A stretch of 64,000 nt of DNA, taken from Pelotalea chapellei. Its GTDB lineage: Bacteria > Desulfobacterota > Desulfuromonadia > Geobacterales > Pseudopelobacteraceae. Below the pieces are notes generated by a model, which saw only the letters and a program-made list of their open reading frames with translations, did no database searches and was not told where the DNA came from. Every line of letters begins with the position of its first letter. Positions within the stretch are counted from its first letter, which is position 1. The translations under genes and the position numbers were made by a program. Positions 1 to 8,149 of the stretch are shown here, piece by piece. The stretch is taken from assembly GCF_018531195.1 (NCBI RefSeq), contig NZ_JAHDYS010000006.1, positions 62,001 through 126,000 on the forward strand, written 5' to 3'.

Positions 1-1047
1 ATGAACGAACACATCCTGATTGTGGATGATGAAGAAATGATCAGGGAACTTCTTTCTGCTGCCCTCCAACAGGAAGGGTACCATTGCTATCTGGCGGAAA
101 ATGTAGATGCCGCATTCACCATATTGGCGGATCAGAATATTGATCTTGTGATTTCAGATATTATGATGCCTGGCAAAAGCGGCGTTGATTTGCTCAAGGA
201 TCTAAAACAAGTTAATACAGACATTGCGGTGCTGATGATTACCGGTTTATCAGATATGAACACAGCCATGGATTGCATTCACCTTGGAGCAGATGATTAC
301 ATTGCCAAACCTTTCAGCATCACCCGAGTCATTCTGACCGTTAGGAACATGTTGGCCAAGCGCAGCCTGGCTATTGAAAAAAAGAATTATCAGATCAGCC
401 TCGAATACAAAGTGATGGAACAAACCGAGCAAATCCGTCGAACAATGAACGATTTGCATGAGGCGTATGATAATACGTTGACTGCTTTGGTAAAGGCACT
501 TGATGCTCGGGAGAAAGAAGTTGGTTCTCATTCTGAGAGGGTCATGAATTACACCTTACTCATGGCCAGCAAATTACGAATCACCGGAAGAGCACTGGAG
601 ATACTTGCAAAGGGAGCTCTGCTACATGATACGGGAAAAATAGGAATTTCCGACAACATTCTTCTGAAACCGGGAAAACTGAATGAGCATGAATGGTTGC
701 TTATGCGCCGGCACCCCGAAATAGGATATGCCATACTTGCAGAAATTGACTTTTTGAAGGGACCTGCTGAAATTATACTTACTCACCACGAACGGTTTGA
801 TGGTACTGGTTATCCTAGAGGGCTCAAGGGCGAACAGATACCTATAGGGTCCCGCATTTTTGGTCTAGTTGATACATTGGATGCAATGACATCCGATCGT
901 CCCTATCGGAAAGCTCTTCCTTTTGACTCTGTTACCAGTGAAATACGTAAATACCGCGGCAGCCAATTTGATCCTGAAATTTCAGACCTTTTCCTTTCAA
1001 TTCCTCGCCATCAGTGGGAAGAATGCTCCGGAAAAAAGTTCTTCTAA
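1..1047 (+). CDS. Response regulator with HD-GYP domain (probable c-di-GMP phosphodiesterase)
   Basis: Cytoplasmic 348-aa two-domain response regulator. Residues 1-120 form a CheY-like receiver with acidic pocket D9/D10, phospho-acceptor D53 in the SDIMMPG motif, and Lys in AKPF. Residues 150-340 are an HD-GYP domain with LLHDTGKIGI (the HD pair) and HHERFDGTGYP (the GYP motif). The family hydrolyses cyclic di-GMP, so phosphorylation probably tunes c-di-GMP breakdown. The ATG is at base 1 and fits the normal receiver start, but its ribosome site and any partner kinase lie outside the window. A perfect inverted repeat follows the gene. Enzyme activity is inferred from motifs; the domain calls are firm. 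Confidence 0.9.
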   Translation: MNEHILIVDDEEMIRELLSAALQQEGYHCYLAENVDAAFTILADQNIDLVISDIMMPGKSGVDLLKDLKQVNTDIAVLMITGLSDMNTAMDCIHLGADDYIAKPFSITRVILTVRNMLAKRSLAIEKKNYQISLEYKVMEQTEQIRRTMNDLHEAYDNTLTALVKALDAREKEVGSHSERVMNYTLLMASKLRITGRALEILAKGALLHDTGKIGISDNILLKPGKLNEHEWLLMRRHPEIGYAILAEIDFLKGPAEIILTHHERFDGTGYPRGLKGEQIPIGSRIFGLVDTLDAMTSDRPYRKALPFDSVTSEIRKYRGSQFDPEISDLFLSIPRHQWEECSGKKFF

Positions 1048-1068
1048 AAAAACAGCCATCTACAAATA

Positions 1069-1107
1069 ACTCGGGGGAAGCTACCTTGTTGGTTGCTTCC
1101 CCCGAGT
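1069..1107. terminator. Perfect 13-bp inverted repeat between convergent genes
   Basis: Arms 1069-1081 and 1095-1107 (ACTCGGGGGAAGC and its complement) enclose a 13-nt loop. It lies between the end of the HD-GYP gene and the end of the convergent small Cys-protein gene, so it probably terminates both. Neither side has a long T-run, which makes intrinsic termination likely but not ideal. Confidence 0.6.
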
Positions 1108-1131
1108 CATTCATTGTAATTCGGACTTCAT

Positions 1132-1425
1132 CTAATCTTCTTCCCATCCATCTTCAGAATCAATGCTGAAGCCATGTGTTTCCATAAAATCGCCTTCAAC
1201 ATCCGATTCCTGATCTTCATCGATCTCGTCTTTTAGATAATGTTTTGCAGAACCTTCTTCTTTCTCTGAAATACTTTCAAAGCGTGCTAGCAGTTCTGAA
1301 TCAATACAGAAACGTCCATCCTTTTGATTACATTGATCCAAATCGCACAAATCAAAAAGCTGGATCTCGTTGCAAAGGCGTTGAGCTGGTTTCACCTGCT
1401 CGGTTTTTTCTATCTTTTCTTCCAT
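1132..1425 (-). CDS. Small acidic Cys-containing protein of unknown function
   Basis: 97-aa soluble protein that I cannot assign to a named family. Four cysteines (C18, C27, C32, C40, spacing C-x8-C-x4-C-x7-C) sit in the N-terminal half and suggest a metal site. The C-terminal half is strongly acidic (many Asp/Glu). It starts 30 bp after the fructose-bisphosphatase gene on the same strand and ends at an inverted repeat, so it is probably the second gene of that transcript. The start ATG has only a weak upstream purine stretch. Function unknown; metal binding is inference from Cys spacing only. Confidence 0.7.
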   Translation of the reverse strand: MEEKIEKTEQVKPAQRLCNEIQLFDLCDLDQCNQKDGRFCIDSELLARFESISEKEEGSAKHYLKDEIDEDQESDVEGDFMETHGFSIDSEDGWEED

Positions 1426-1455
1426 CTTCTGGCCCTTAATTTGTTGTTTAGCTAT

Positions 1456-2400
1456 TCAGCAGGTACCGTTCAAAAACTCTCCAGCCTTGCTAACATCTTC
1501 ACGGCAACCGATATATACTGGACATCGCTGATCCAGCCCTTCGGGCTCAATATCCAGAATTGGGATTTCGCCATTGGTAGCAGCACCACCTGCTTGCTCC
1601 AATAGGAAAGCCATCGGATTCAATTCAAATAAAAGTCGTAGCTTTCCATTGGGACTGCCATCCAAGGCTGGGTACATAAACAGCCCCTTCCCTTTCATCA
1701 ATATCTGGTTTATGTCCGGAACAAAACCACCTGAGTACCTGAGTTTGGATCCCTTCTCCTCCAGGTAACGGATGAATCTTTCATTACTTTCGTTATATTT
1801 CTTGCGCAAACCGCCTGGGGAATAAATGTCACCACAAGGTTTCATCTGGATCTGTTCGCGGGTCAAAGTATATTCCATCAACTGATTCATGGTGAATTCG
1901 TATACTCCTTTTCCGACAGAATATACAAGTGAGACACGTGGGCCATAAAGTATATACATGGCGCCGACCATTTTGCGGCCTGGTTGAAGCAGATCCTGTC
2001 CCTGATAGATTCCAACGATAGTCCCAACAGCAAGGTTTACATCCACCAGTGATGAGCCATCTAGTGGATCATAGGCTACGGAAAACATTCCTTGTGGATT
2101 GCTTGTAACTTGGAAAATTTCTTCCATTTCTTCAGAGGCAATATTACAGACCACGCCAGAGTGCTGCAGACGCTTGCGCATGATGCGGTCAGATAAGACG
2201 TCGAGCGCAAGTTGCTCTTCGCCATAAAGATTGGAAGTACCAGCCACACCAAGATCACCGGTACGAACTGCATTAATCACATATTTGCTGGCTTCTGCTA
2301 CTTCGCAAATAAGATGAACCAGATTTCCGCTGATATTCTGGTCACGCAGGTGCTGACGCAGATCTACCTGGAATTTTGTCTTTCCCGGTTGGCTGAACAT
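1456..2400 (-). CDS. fbp: Class I fructose-1,6-bisphosphatase
   Basis: Hydrolyses fructose-1,6-bisphosphate to fructose-6-phosphate, the committed step of gluconeogenesis in the cytoplasm. The 314-aa product has the family length. It carries the metal-binding DPLDGSS motif at residues 111-117, the downstream Glu-rich SEEMEE segment, and the sugar-phosphate region ending in MYPALDGSPNGKLRLLFE. The ATG is preceded by GGAGG at good spacing. A likely promoter lies just upstream, and a small Cys-protein gene follows 30 bp downstream. Pgi and a phosphohexomutase elsewhere in the window fit gluconeogenic growth on organic acids. Confidence 0.95.
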   Translation of the reverse strand: MFSQPGKTKFQVDLRQHLRDQNISGNLVHLICEVAEASKYVINAVRTGDLGVAGTSNLYGEEQLALDVLSDRIMRKRLQHSGVVCNIASEEMEEIFQVTSNPQGMFSVAYDPLDGSSLVDVNLAVGTIVGIYQGQDLLQPGRKMVGAMYILYGPRVSLVYSVGKGVYEFTMNQLMEYTLTREQIQMKPCGDIYSPGGLRKKYNESNERFIRYLEEKGSKLRYSGGFVPDINQILMKGKGLFMYPALDGSPNGKLRLLFELNPMAFLLEQAGGAATNGEIPILDIEPEGLDQRCPVYIGCREDVSKAGEFLNGTC

Positions 2401-2438
2401 GTAACCTCCACTTTATTGAAATAAATTTGAATTAGTGA

Positions 2439-2467
2439 AACATACTGTAAACAATCAGTTTTTGCAA
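2439..2467 (-). promoter_or_regulatory. Possible sigma-70 promoter of fbp
   Basis: Reading the minus strand, TTGCAA (2462-2467) and TATGTT (2439-2444) are separated by exactly 17 bp. Each hexamer matches 4 of 6 consensus bases. It lies about 40 bp upstream of the fbp ATG in an AT-rich gap of 129 bp. Prediction by eye only. Confidence 0.4.
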
Positions 2468-2529
2468 GACGAAAGCTTTTTTATTAATAATAAAACTATA
2501 TATTTTTGCCTCTATAATGAAAAATATTT

Positions 2530-3297
2530 TTAATTTGATCCCAACTCATAGACATCTCCATCATGAAGAAGTGTAATATTTGATAGGCCAAGCAGTCTGA
2601 TTTCTTCTTTTATTTCTTTGTAATACTGCGGCTTTGAATGAGTAATGTATATTTTACCAGGAAGTTGCGACATTTTAGCCAGTTCAGACTTTAATAGAGA
2701 ACAGGTAAGGTGCTTGGTCAACAGAGCAAGTGACACCAAACTGTCAGGGAAAGAGACTTCAGCTATTAGTGCATTCGCACCAGATGCATTTTGCCAAAAA
2801 TGATCGTTGGGACCGGTATCGCCAGTATAAGCAAATCGCACTCCGTTCTTGGAGATGAGGAAGCCAGCTGCCGGAACGCCATGATCGACAGCCAACGCTT
2901 GGACTGTATAATCTTCAATACAGTATTTTTTTGTAAGGACGAGACTTTTAAAAGCAAGCACTGGTGATTCTTTAGAAGGTATTTGTGTAAAATCAGGCCA
3001 AATGACGTTATTAAAAAGATGTTTACGAATTGATCTTATAACTGGAGCAATACCGTAAATCTGGATGGTATGTCTGAAAGGTGCGGTAATAGAATTGTCC
3101 GCAAGAGATGGAATGGCACGGATATGATCCAAGTGGGCGTGGGTAACGAGAATATGCTTAATAGCCTGTTGTTCTTGTGCGGTTAGAACTGAACCAACTG
3201 TCCCAGCATCCAGCAAAAGTTGATCATCTATTAAAAAAGCGGGAGACATGAAACCGGGAAATTCCGCACCAGCTCACCCCAGAACACGTAGCTTCAT
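2530..3297 (-). CDS. Metallo-beta-lactamase fold hydrolase with in-frame UGA (candidate selenoprotein)
   Basis: MBL-fold hydrolase resembling class II cyclic-nucleotide phosphodiesterases and RNase Z-like proteins. With the start at 3297 the product is 255 aa: MKLRVLG, then TGA as codon 8, then AGAEFPGF and the rest. The zinc motif HxHxDH is H53, H55, D57, H58 (THAHLDH); TGDTGPND and ITHSKP follow. The 3297 ATG has a good ribosome site (AGAGGAAG, 1 nt before ATG; core AGGA 4 nt away), whereas the next ATG at 3249 has none and would delete the first beta strand. As I recall the family, a Cys follows MKxRVLG, exactly where UGA stands, so selenocysteine insertion is a reasonable reading. Alternatives are a nonsense mutation or a shortened product from 3249. 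The gene follows mutM by 25 bp. Confidence 0.72.
3274..3276 (-). other. In-frame TGA at a conserved Cys position (possible selenocysteine codon)
   Basis: Codon 8 of the MBL-fold gene read from the ATG at 3297. The reading frame is open on both sides and matches family sequence on both sides (MKLRVLG before, AGAEFPG after), which argues against a frameshift. A bacterial SECIS should lie within about 40 nt downstream. By eye I find only a weak GCGG/CCGC pairing around a large loop containing GGU, so the element is not demonstrated. Confidence 0.5.
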
Positions 3298-3322
3298 ACT
3301 TCCTCTCTTATTTCAAAGTGCA

Positions 3323-4150
3323 TTAATCACCCCTGTGTTGACAGACGGGACAAAAATGGGTTCCTCTCTGTCCTACCCTTATTCTGACAATGGTGCTTCC
3401 ACAGACAAAACACTGCTCACCACCCCTGCCATATACCTTTACTGCAAAACTGCCAGCCTTGAATACTCCGTCGATATTAGCTCCTTTAGCCTCGACAGCC
3501 TCTTCCAGGACAGAATGAACAGAATCGTAAAGAGATTGGACTTCTTCCGATTCAAGATCACTGGAGTTAGTCAGAGGATGTAATCCGGCGCGAAAAAGTA
3601 TTTCATCGGCATAGATATTTCCTATTCCGGCTACAAAAGATTGGTCGAGCAGGAGCGGTTTGAGTTGTCGTTTATAAAAGGCATAACGAGCTTTAAATTT
3701 CGCAGCCGTGACGGTAAGGGCATCTGGTCCAAGAGATTTTGTGACAATTGAGAGATCGTCAACCAACCATGCCCTTCCAAAAGTACGTGGATCATCAAAA
3801 CGAAGTATCAGATCTTTGTCGAGAAGAAGAGATAGACGTGTATGCTGTGCTTTTATCTCTGAAGAACTCACTAGAGAAAGCCGACCGGTCATACGTAAAT
3901 GAATCACCAAATAAAAAGATCGTTCCTTGCGATTATCCGCAGTATCTAGTTCAAAGAAAAGATATTTGCCATGACGGGTGACACTGTTGAAATATGCATG
4001 TCGCAGCCGATGCAAAAACTCATCTTTCGAACAACCGAAAATGACGTTATTTCCATAAATTACGCCTTCTTCGATTCTGCAACCAATAAGCGATGGAGAA
4101 GATGCAGAAAGTGCGCGGACAACGCTTTCAACTTCGGGCAATTCAGGCAT
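3323..4150 (-). CDS. mutM: Formamidopyrimidine-DNA glycosylase (Fpg)
   Basis: Base-excision repair enzyme that removes 8-oxoguanine and formamidopyrimidines and nicks the abasic site. The 275-aa product begins MPELPEVE: after Met removal, Pro is the catalytic N-terminal nucleophile and the next Glu is catalytic. Near the C terminus is the zinc finger C-x2-C-x16-C-x2-C (CFVCG ... CPVCQ) used for DNA binding. Length is typical. GAGGAAG precedes the ATG. The start overlaps the upstream radical-SAM gene by 8 bp, so the two are translationally coupled in an rnc-radical SAM-mutM-MBL operon. Confidence 0.96.
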   Translation of the reverse strand: MPELPEVESVVRALSASSPSLIGCRIEEGVIYGNNVIFGCSKDEFLHRLRHAYFNSVTRHGKYLFFELDTADNRKERSFYLVIHLRMTGRLSLVSSSEIKAQHTRLSLLLDKDLILRFDDPRTFGRAWLVDDLSIVTKSLGPDALTVTAAKFKARYAFYKRQLKPLLLDQSFVAGIGNIYADEILFRAGLHPLTNSSDLESEEVQSLYDSVHSVLEEAVEAKGANIDGVFKAGSFAVKVYGRGGEQCFVCGSTIVRIRVGQRGTHFCPVCQHRGD

Positions 4151-5222
4151 TTTCTTCCTCTATTATCCTTTTAATATCGTATTTCAGATCTTTTATGACA
4201 GAACCTTGAACCTCATTTTTAGCGTCTGAGACGATGATCTCGCTGGGCATGATATTCTTATCGGGCAGTACTGATTGAATTATTATCTGTTGCTGCAGAA
4301 GTCTTAAAAGATTATTGCGCTTATGGCCAATGACATCAGATACACGAGAAGGATGGCACCTTATTTTGAGTGGTACGGATGAGTCCAGACCAGCCAGGAG
4401 TTGAACGAGGAGATCAAAATAGAGTTCTGAGTAGACAAGCTGACCGAAGGCGGGATGCCAGCAACCAGCAAGCACATTGTTCCAAGACAGACCTTCATCA
4501 GCCTGCAGGCCAATGCGAATAACCTCAACAGGTGCTTTCATGGCTGTCTGTAACATGATTTTACAGATGCTGGCGCCTTTCTCGACGCTCAAAGGAGTGT
4601 AATTACCCGTTTCATATCTCTGCGCCAGTTCGGTCCCACGCAACACTACTACTGGATATAGTCTGACAAAGGAAGCGCCAGCATTTATCACTTGTTCCAA
4701 AGAACTCAACGAAACGGATAACGAATCCCCAGGCAGTCCAGGCATAAGTTGAGCACCGGCAGTTAGACCTGCTGTGCGAATGCACTTCAGTGCAGCGACG
4801 GAAGTTGCGGCATCATGCCCCCGACCCGCCTCAGCTAGAACAATGTCATCCATTGACTGAACACCAAGTTCAATGGTGGTTATACCCTGTTCTGCCAACC
4901 AACCCACTTTTCCTGGATCAATGCCATCAGGACGAGTTGATACCCTGACAGAAGCAACAGCACCACTCTTGAGCAGCGGTTGAAGTGGATTCAGTAGTCT
5001 TTGCTGCTCATGGTGAGGTAATAAAGTGAAGGTACCACCGAAAAAAGCAACTTCAACTGGACGCCCACCAGAGGAGTGACTCCAGGTGGTTATTTTGTCT
5101 AAAATCTCAGAGGTACCTGGAAGTGAGCCGGAAGAACCTGAAATGATGCGTTGATCACAGAAGATACAGGTATGGGGGCATCCCTGGTGGCTGATATAAA
5201 AAGGCACCGTAATCTTCTTCAT
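4143..5222 (-). CDS. Radical SAM protein, Elp3/HemN-like family
   Basis: 359-aa radical SAM enzyme of unproven substrate. The cluster motif is C15-x3-C19-x2-C22 (GCPHTCIFC), followed by the SAM-contacting FFGGTFTLL, a TRPDGI segment and TIELGVQSMDD, all typical of the Elp3-like branch of the superfamily. The C-terminal half is poorly conserved and includes a segment for a small accessory domain. It is translationally coupled to rnc (TAATG overlap at 5222) and to mutM (8-bp overlap). Related proteins next to rnc are common in this lineage as I recall; the reaction is not known to me. Confidence 0.85.
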   Translation of the reverse strand: MKKITVPFYISHQGCPHTCIFCDQRIISGSSGSLPGTSEILDKITTWSHSSGGRPVEVAFFGGTFTLLPHHEQQRLLNPLQPLLKSGAVASVRVSTRPDGIDPGKVGWLAEQGITTIELGVQSMDDIVLAEAGRGHDAATSVAALKCIRTAGLTAGAQLMPGLPGDSLSVSLSSLEQVINAGASFVRLYPVVVLRGTELAQRYETGNYTPLSVEKGASICKIMLQTAMKAPVEVIRIGLQADEGLSWNNVLAGCWHPAFGQLVYSELYFDLLVQLLAGLDSSVPLKIRCHPSRVSDVIGHKRNNLLRLLQQQIIIQSVLPDKNIMPSEIIVSDAKNEVQGSVIKDLKYDIKRIIEEENA

Positions 5223-5920
5223 TACGAGCCAGCTTCCCTCAGGTGCTTGAGCGCCATGACAGCTGCTGCCTGTTGCGCACTTTTCTTGGAACGCCCCTCT
5301 CCTTCGCCCGCCACTCTGTCTCCCACCAAAACCTGAAAATGAAAATGTCGCTGGTGAGGAGGACCACTTTCTTCAACAAGATGATAGTAAGGAGGCGAAA
5401 GCCTCCGCATTGAAAGTAGTTCCTGTAATTCACTCTTTGCATCATTAATGGCAAAAAGCGACTCTGGTTTTTCCAGTATCTCGCCGTACAACCGGACAAT
5501 AACTCTGCGAGCATTTTCCAATCCACCATCAAGGTAGACGGCGGCAATTAAGGCTTCTAATACATCAGCAAGTATGGAATCTTTCTCGCGCCCTGCTGTC
5601 TGCTCTTCACCACGTCCCAATAAAATGAATTGCCCCAGGCCAAAATTTCGTGCGACAGCGGCCAGTGTTGACTGGTCAGCCATTTGTGACCTGTAACGTG
5701 ACAAGGTACCTTCATCACTTTGAGCAAAACGATTGAAAAGAGACTCTGCCAAAAGCATCCCCAGTACTGCATCTCCTAGAAATTCAAGACGCTGGTAGTC
5801 AGCTCCTGCCCCCCCTTTTTCATTGCCATAGGAAGGATGAATCAATGCATTGACAGCCAGATGACTTGAAACAAATTTGTAATCAAGACACTGTTCAAGA
5901 TATTGGAGATCTGTTTCCAT
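5222..5920 (-). CDS. rnc: Ribonuclease III
   Basis: Double-strand-specific endoribonuclease that processes rRNA precursors and structured mRNAs. The 232-aa product has the catalytic signature RLEFLGDAVLGM near residues 45-56, a second acidic site (ADVLEALIAAVYLD), and a C-terminal double-stranded RNA binding domain from about residue 157 with SAQQAAAVMAL near the end. GAAGGAAG precedes the ATG. The gene starts only 26 bp after a 19-bp perfect hairpin that terminates the nifU-nifS transcript. It therefore needs read-through or a promoter overlapping that hairpin, and the hairpin itself could be an RNase III target. Confidence 0.96.
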   Translation of the reverse strand: METDLQYLEQCLDYKFVSSHLAVNALIHPSYGNEKGGAGADYQRLEFLGDAVLGMLLAESLFNRFAQSDEGTLSRYRSQMADQSTLAAVARNFGLGQFILLGRGEEQTAGREKDSILADVLEALIAAVYLDGGLENARRVIVRLYGEILEKPESLFAINDAKSELQELLSMRRLSPPYYHLVEESGPPHQRHFHFQVLVGDRVAGEGEGRSKKSAQQAAAVMALKHLREAGS

Positions 5921-5946
5921 TTTCTTCCTTCACAAACGTAAAAAGT

Positions 5947-5989
5947 TAAAGCACAAAAGGCGGCCGAGGAGGCCGCCTTTTGTGCTTTA
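5947..5989 (-). terminator. Strong hairpin between nifS and rnc
   Basis: Perfect 19-bp inverted repeat (arms 5947-5965 and 5971-5989, GC-rich core GGCGGCC) around a 5-nt loop. On the minus strand it is followed by AACTTTTTACG. It lies 15 bp beyond the nifS stop and 26 bp before the rnc ATG. Intrinsic terminator of nifU-nifS, and possibly part of the rnc leader. Confidence 0.85.
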
Positions 5990-6003
5990 CTCATACCATA
6001 CGA

Positions 6004-7179
6004 TCACACCTGGGATTTGAGAAACTCACGCCCAAATGGTGACATCTGCCGTAAACGCTGAATAATAGATGGAAGTTCTTTGATGACGAAATCGATTTCA
6101 TCATCGGTTGTAAAACGTGAGAGTGAGAAACGTATGGAACCGTGGGCACAGGTAAAGGGGACACCCATTGCCCTCAGTACATGTGATGGCTCAAGTGATC
6201 CCGATGTGCAGGCACTGCCGGATGAGGCGCAGATGCCAAGCTCGGACAACAACAGAAGAATAGCTTCTCCCTCGACAAACTCAAATGCAATGGATGTTGT
6301 GTTAGGGAGGCGGTCGGCACCCTCTCCATTAATACGTGCGTTGGGTATGGACGCCATAAGTGCGTCTTGCAGACGGTCTCGCTGAGCTTTAACCTGGCTG
6401 TTTTCGATATCCATGTATGTGCCTGCAAGCTCACAGGCTTTTCCAAGGGCAATAATAGCTCCGGCATTTTCAGTTCCTGCACGGCGGCTTTTTTCCTGAT
6501 GACCTCCTACCAGAAAAGGACGGAAAGGCGTTCCGCGTCGCAAGTACAAAACTCCGATTCCCTTTGGAGCGTGTAGTTTGTGTCCAGAAACAGAAAGCAT
6601 ATCAATGCAGGAACTGGCCATATCTATTTTGATTTTTCCTACAGCCTGAACTGCATCAGTATGAAAAAGTGCTCCCTTGGCCTTGGCAATGGCTGCCGCC
6701 TCTTCAACAGGGAAAATAACACCCGTCTCGTTATTTGCCCACATCAGTGAAACGATTGCCGTATCTTCATCAACTGCAGCTTTCAGTTCTTCCAGATCCA
6801 AGCGTCCAGCTGAATCAACTCCTATTTCGGTGACTCGATAGCCTTTCTGAGTCAAATTGCGGCACTGTGTCAAAACCGCCGGGTGCTCAACACGAGAGGT
6901 AATCACATGTCGGCGGTCTGGAAAAACCTCCAGGGCGGATCTGATGGCGGCATTATCACTTTCGGTACCACAGGCGGTGAAAATGATTTCATCAGTCGAA
7001 GCGCCTAATAGTGCAGCCACGCGTTGGCGTGCTTCATTAACCTTGCCCTGCACCTGTCCACCGAAAAAGTGCATGGAACTAGGATTGCCGTAAAGCTCGC
7101 AAAAATATGGCCGCATCTCCTCAAAGACAGCCTCATCCACTTTTGTAGTTGCATTATTGTCGAGGTAGATTTCTTTCAT
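6004..7179 (-). CDS. nifS: Cysteine desulfurase, NifS type
   Basis: PLP enzyme that takes sulfur from L-cysteine as a persulfide for Fe-S cluster assembly. In the 391-aa product the PLP lysine is K201 (SGHKLHAPKG) and the persulfide cysteine is C324 in a short SSGSACTSG loop, as in NifS/IscS. The start starts YLDNNATT, the usual N terminus. The ATG overlaps the nifU stop (ATGA, 4 bp), and a strong terminator follows. No nif structural genes are nearby, so the pair probably serves general Fe-S assembly. Confidence 0.95.
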   Translation of the reverse strand: MKEIYLDNNATTKVDEAVFEEMRPYFCELYGNPSSMHFFGGQVQGKVNEARQRVAALLGASTDEIIFTACGTESDNAAIRSALEVFPDRRHVITSRVEHPAVLTQCRNLTQKGYRVTEIGVDSAGRLDLEELKAAVDEDTAIVSLMWANNETGVIFPVEEAAAIAKAKGALFHTDAVQAVGKIKIDMASSCIDMLSVSGHKLHAPKGIGVLYLRRGTPFRPFLVGGHQEKSRRAGTENAGAIIALGKACELAGTYMDIENSQVKAQRDRLQDALMASIPNARINGEGADRLPNTTSIAFEFVEGEAILLLLSELGICASSGSACTSGSLEPSHVLRAMGVPFTCAHGSIRFSLSRFTTDDEIDFVIKELPSIIQRLRQMSPFGREFLKSQV

Positions 7180-8045
7180 CCCGCTACCTCCTCGACAACA
7201 ATATCTTCAGCTACAAACTCACGCAATTTTTGCTCAACCATGCGGGCGGTATAACCGGAAGAGGCACAACCGGCACAAGCTTTGCGGAAAGCAACCTGAA
7301 CCTTTGATCCATCAATATCGAGTAACTCAAGATCACCTCCATCAGCCCATAATAATGGTCGGATATCTTTTTCCAGAACTTCCTGTATGAGTTGCATCTT
7401 TTTCAGATTAGAAAGCTTTTCCGGCCGTGTACGTGGTTGGTTGTTCTGACCAAGAACCTCTGCTATCAGCTCCTGGATTTTAGGTATACATCCTCCACAT
7501 GCACCACCAGCCTTGGTGAAATGCGTCACCTGCTCGGCTGTAGTGAGTTTGTTGGTTTCAATAACTTTTTTTAAAAATGTATCAGTTATACCAAAACATT
7601 TACATACGATAGTGCCTTCATGATCAGGATAAGCCTGACCATGGTCATGTTCACTGTCATGTTCAGGGATAGGCTCACCACGGTATTTGGCAATAGCAAC
7701 TTCAAGTGCCTCCTGTCCCATCACGGAACAGTGCATTTTTTCCTCAGGTAACCCCCCCAGAAATTCGGCGATCTCCTGATTGCTAATCGAGAGGGCCTCG
7801 TCAAGCGTTTTACCCTTGACCATTTCGGTAAGAGCGGAAGAGGAGGCAATGGCACTTGCACAGCCAAATGTCTGAAACTTTGCATCTACAATTTTGTCTT
7901 TGTTTTCATCCAACTTTAGATAGAGCTTAAGCGCATCACCACACGCCAGGCTACCAACTTCGCCAATTGCGTCTGCATCGGGTATATCGCCTACATTACG
8001 TGGATTGAGAAAATGATCTTTTACAGTTGGTGTATAATCCCACAT
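7176..8045 (-). CDS. nifU: NifU-type Fe-S cluster scaffold
   Basis: Three-domain scaffold, 289 aa, on which NifS builds Fe-S clusters. Residues 1-125 are the IscU-like domain with C35, C62 and C106. Residues 145-190 form the Bfd-like domain with a permanent [2Fe-2S] site (C148, C150, C183, C186). Residues 215-289 are the Nfu-like domain with C257-x2-C260. A His/Asp-rich linker (about 129-142) joins the first two domains. The start is set at 8045, where GGAGGA lies 8 nt before ATG and the protein begins MWDYTPTVKDHF as in the family; an in-frame ATG at 8099 would add 18 unconserved residues. The stop overlaps the nifS start. Confidence 0.94.
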   Translation of the reverse strand: MWDYTPTVKDHFLNPRNVGDIPDADAIGEVGSLACGDALKLYLKLDENKDKIVDAKFQTFGCASAIASSSALTEMVKGKTLDEALSISNQEIAEFLGGLPEEKMHCSVMGQEALEVAIAKYRGEPIPEHDSEHDHGQAYPDHEGTIVCKCFGITDTFLKKVIETNKLTTAEQVTHFTKAGGACGGCIPKIQELIAEVLGQNNQPRTRPEKLSNLKKMQLIQEVLEKDIRPLLWADGGDLELLDIDGSKVQVAFRKACAGCASSGYTARMVEQKLREFVAEDIVVEEVAG

Positions 8046-8149
8046 GTTGTGCTTCCTCCGTATAAGTTCCCATGGCACCCTTGACACATTGGGCTGCACT
8101 TGAGCTATATAAAATGATATATGAAACGCATAATTTCCGCTTCTGGATA

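Noticed and set aside
3248-3583. Plus-strand frame over the mutM and MBL gene junction
   Set aside because: It lies antisense to two well-supported genes and shows no family pattern.
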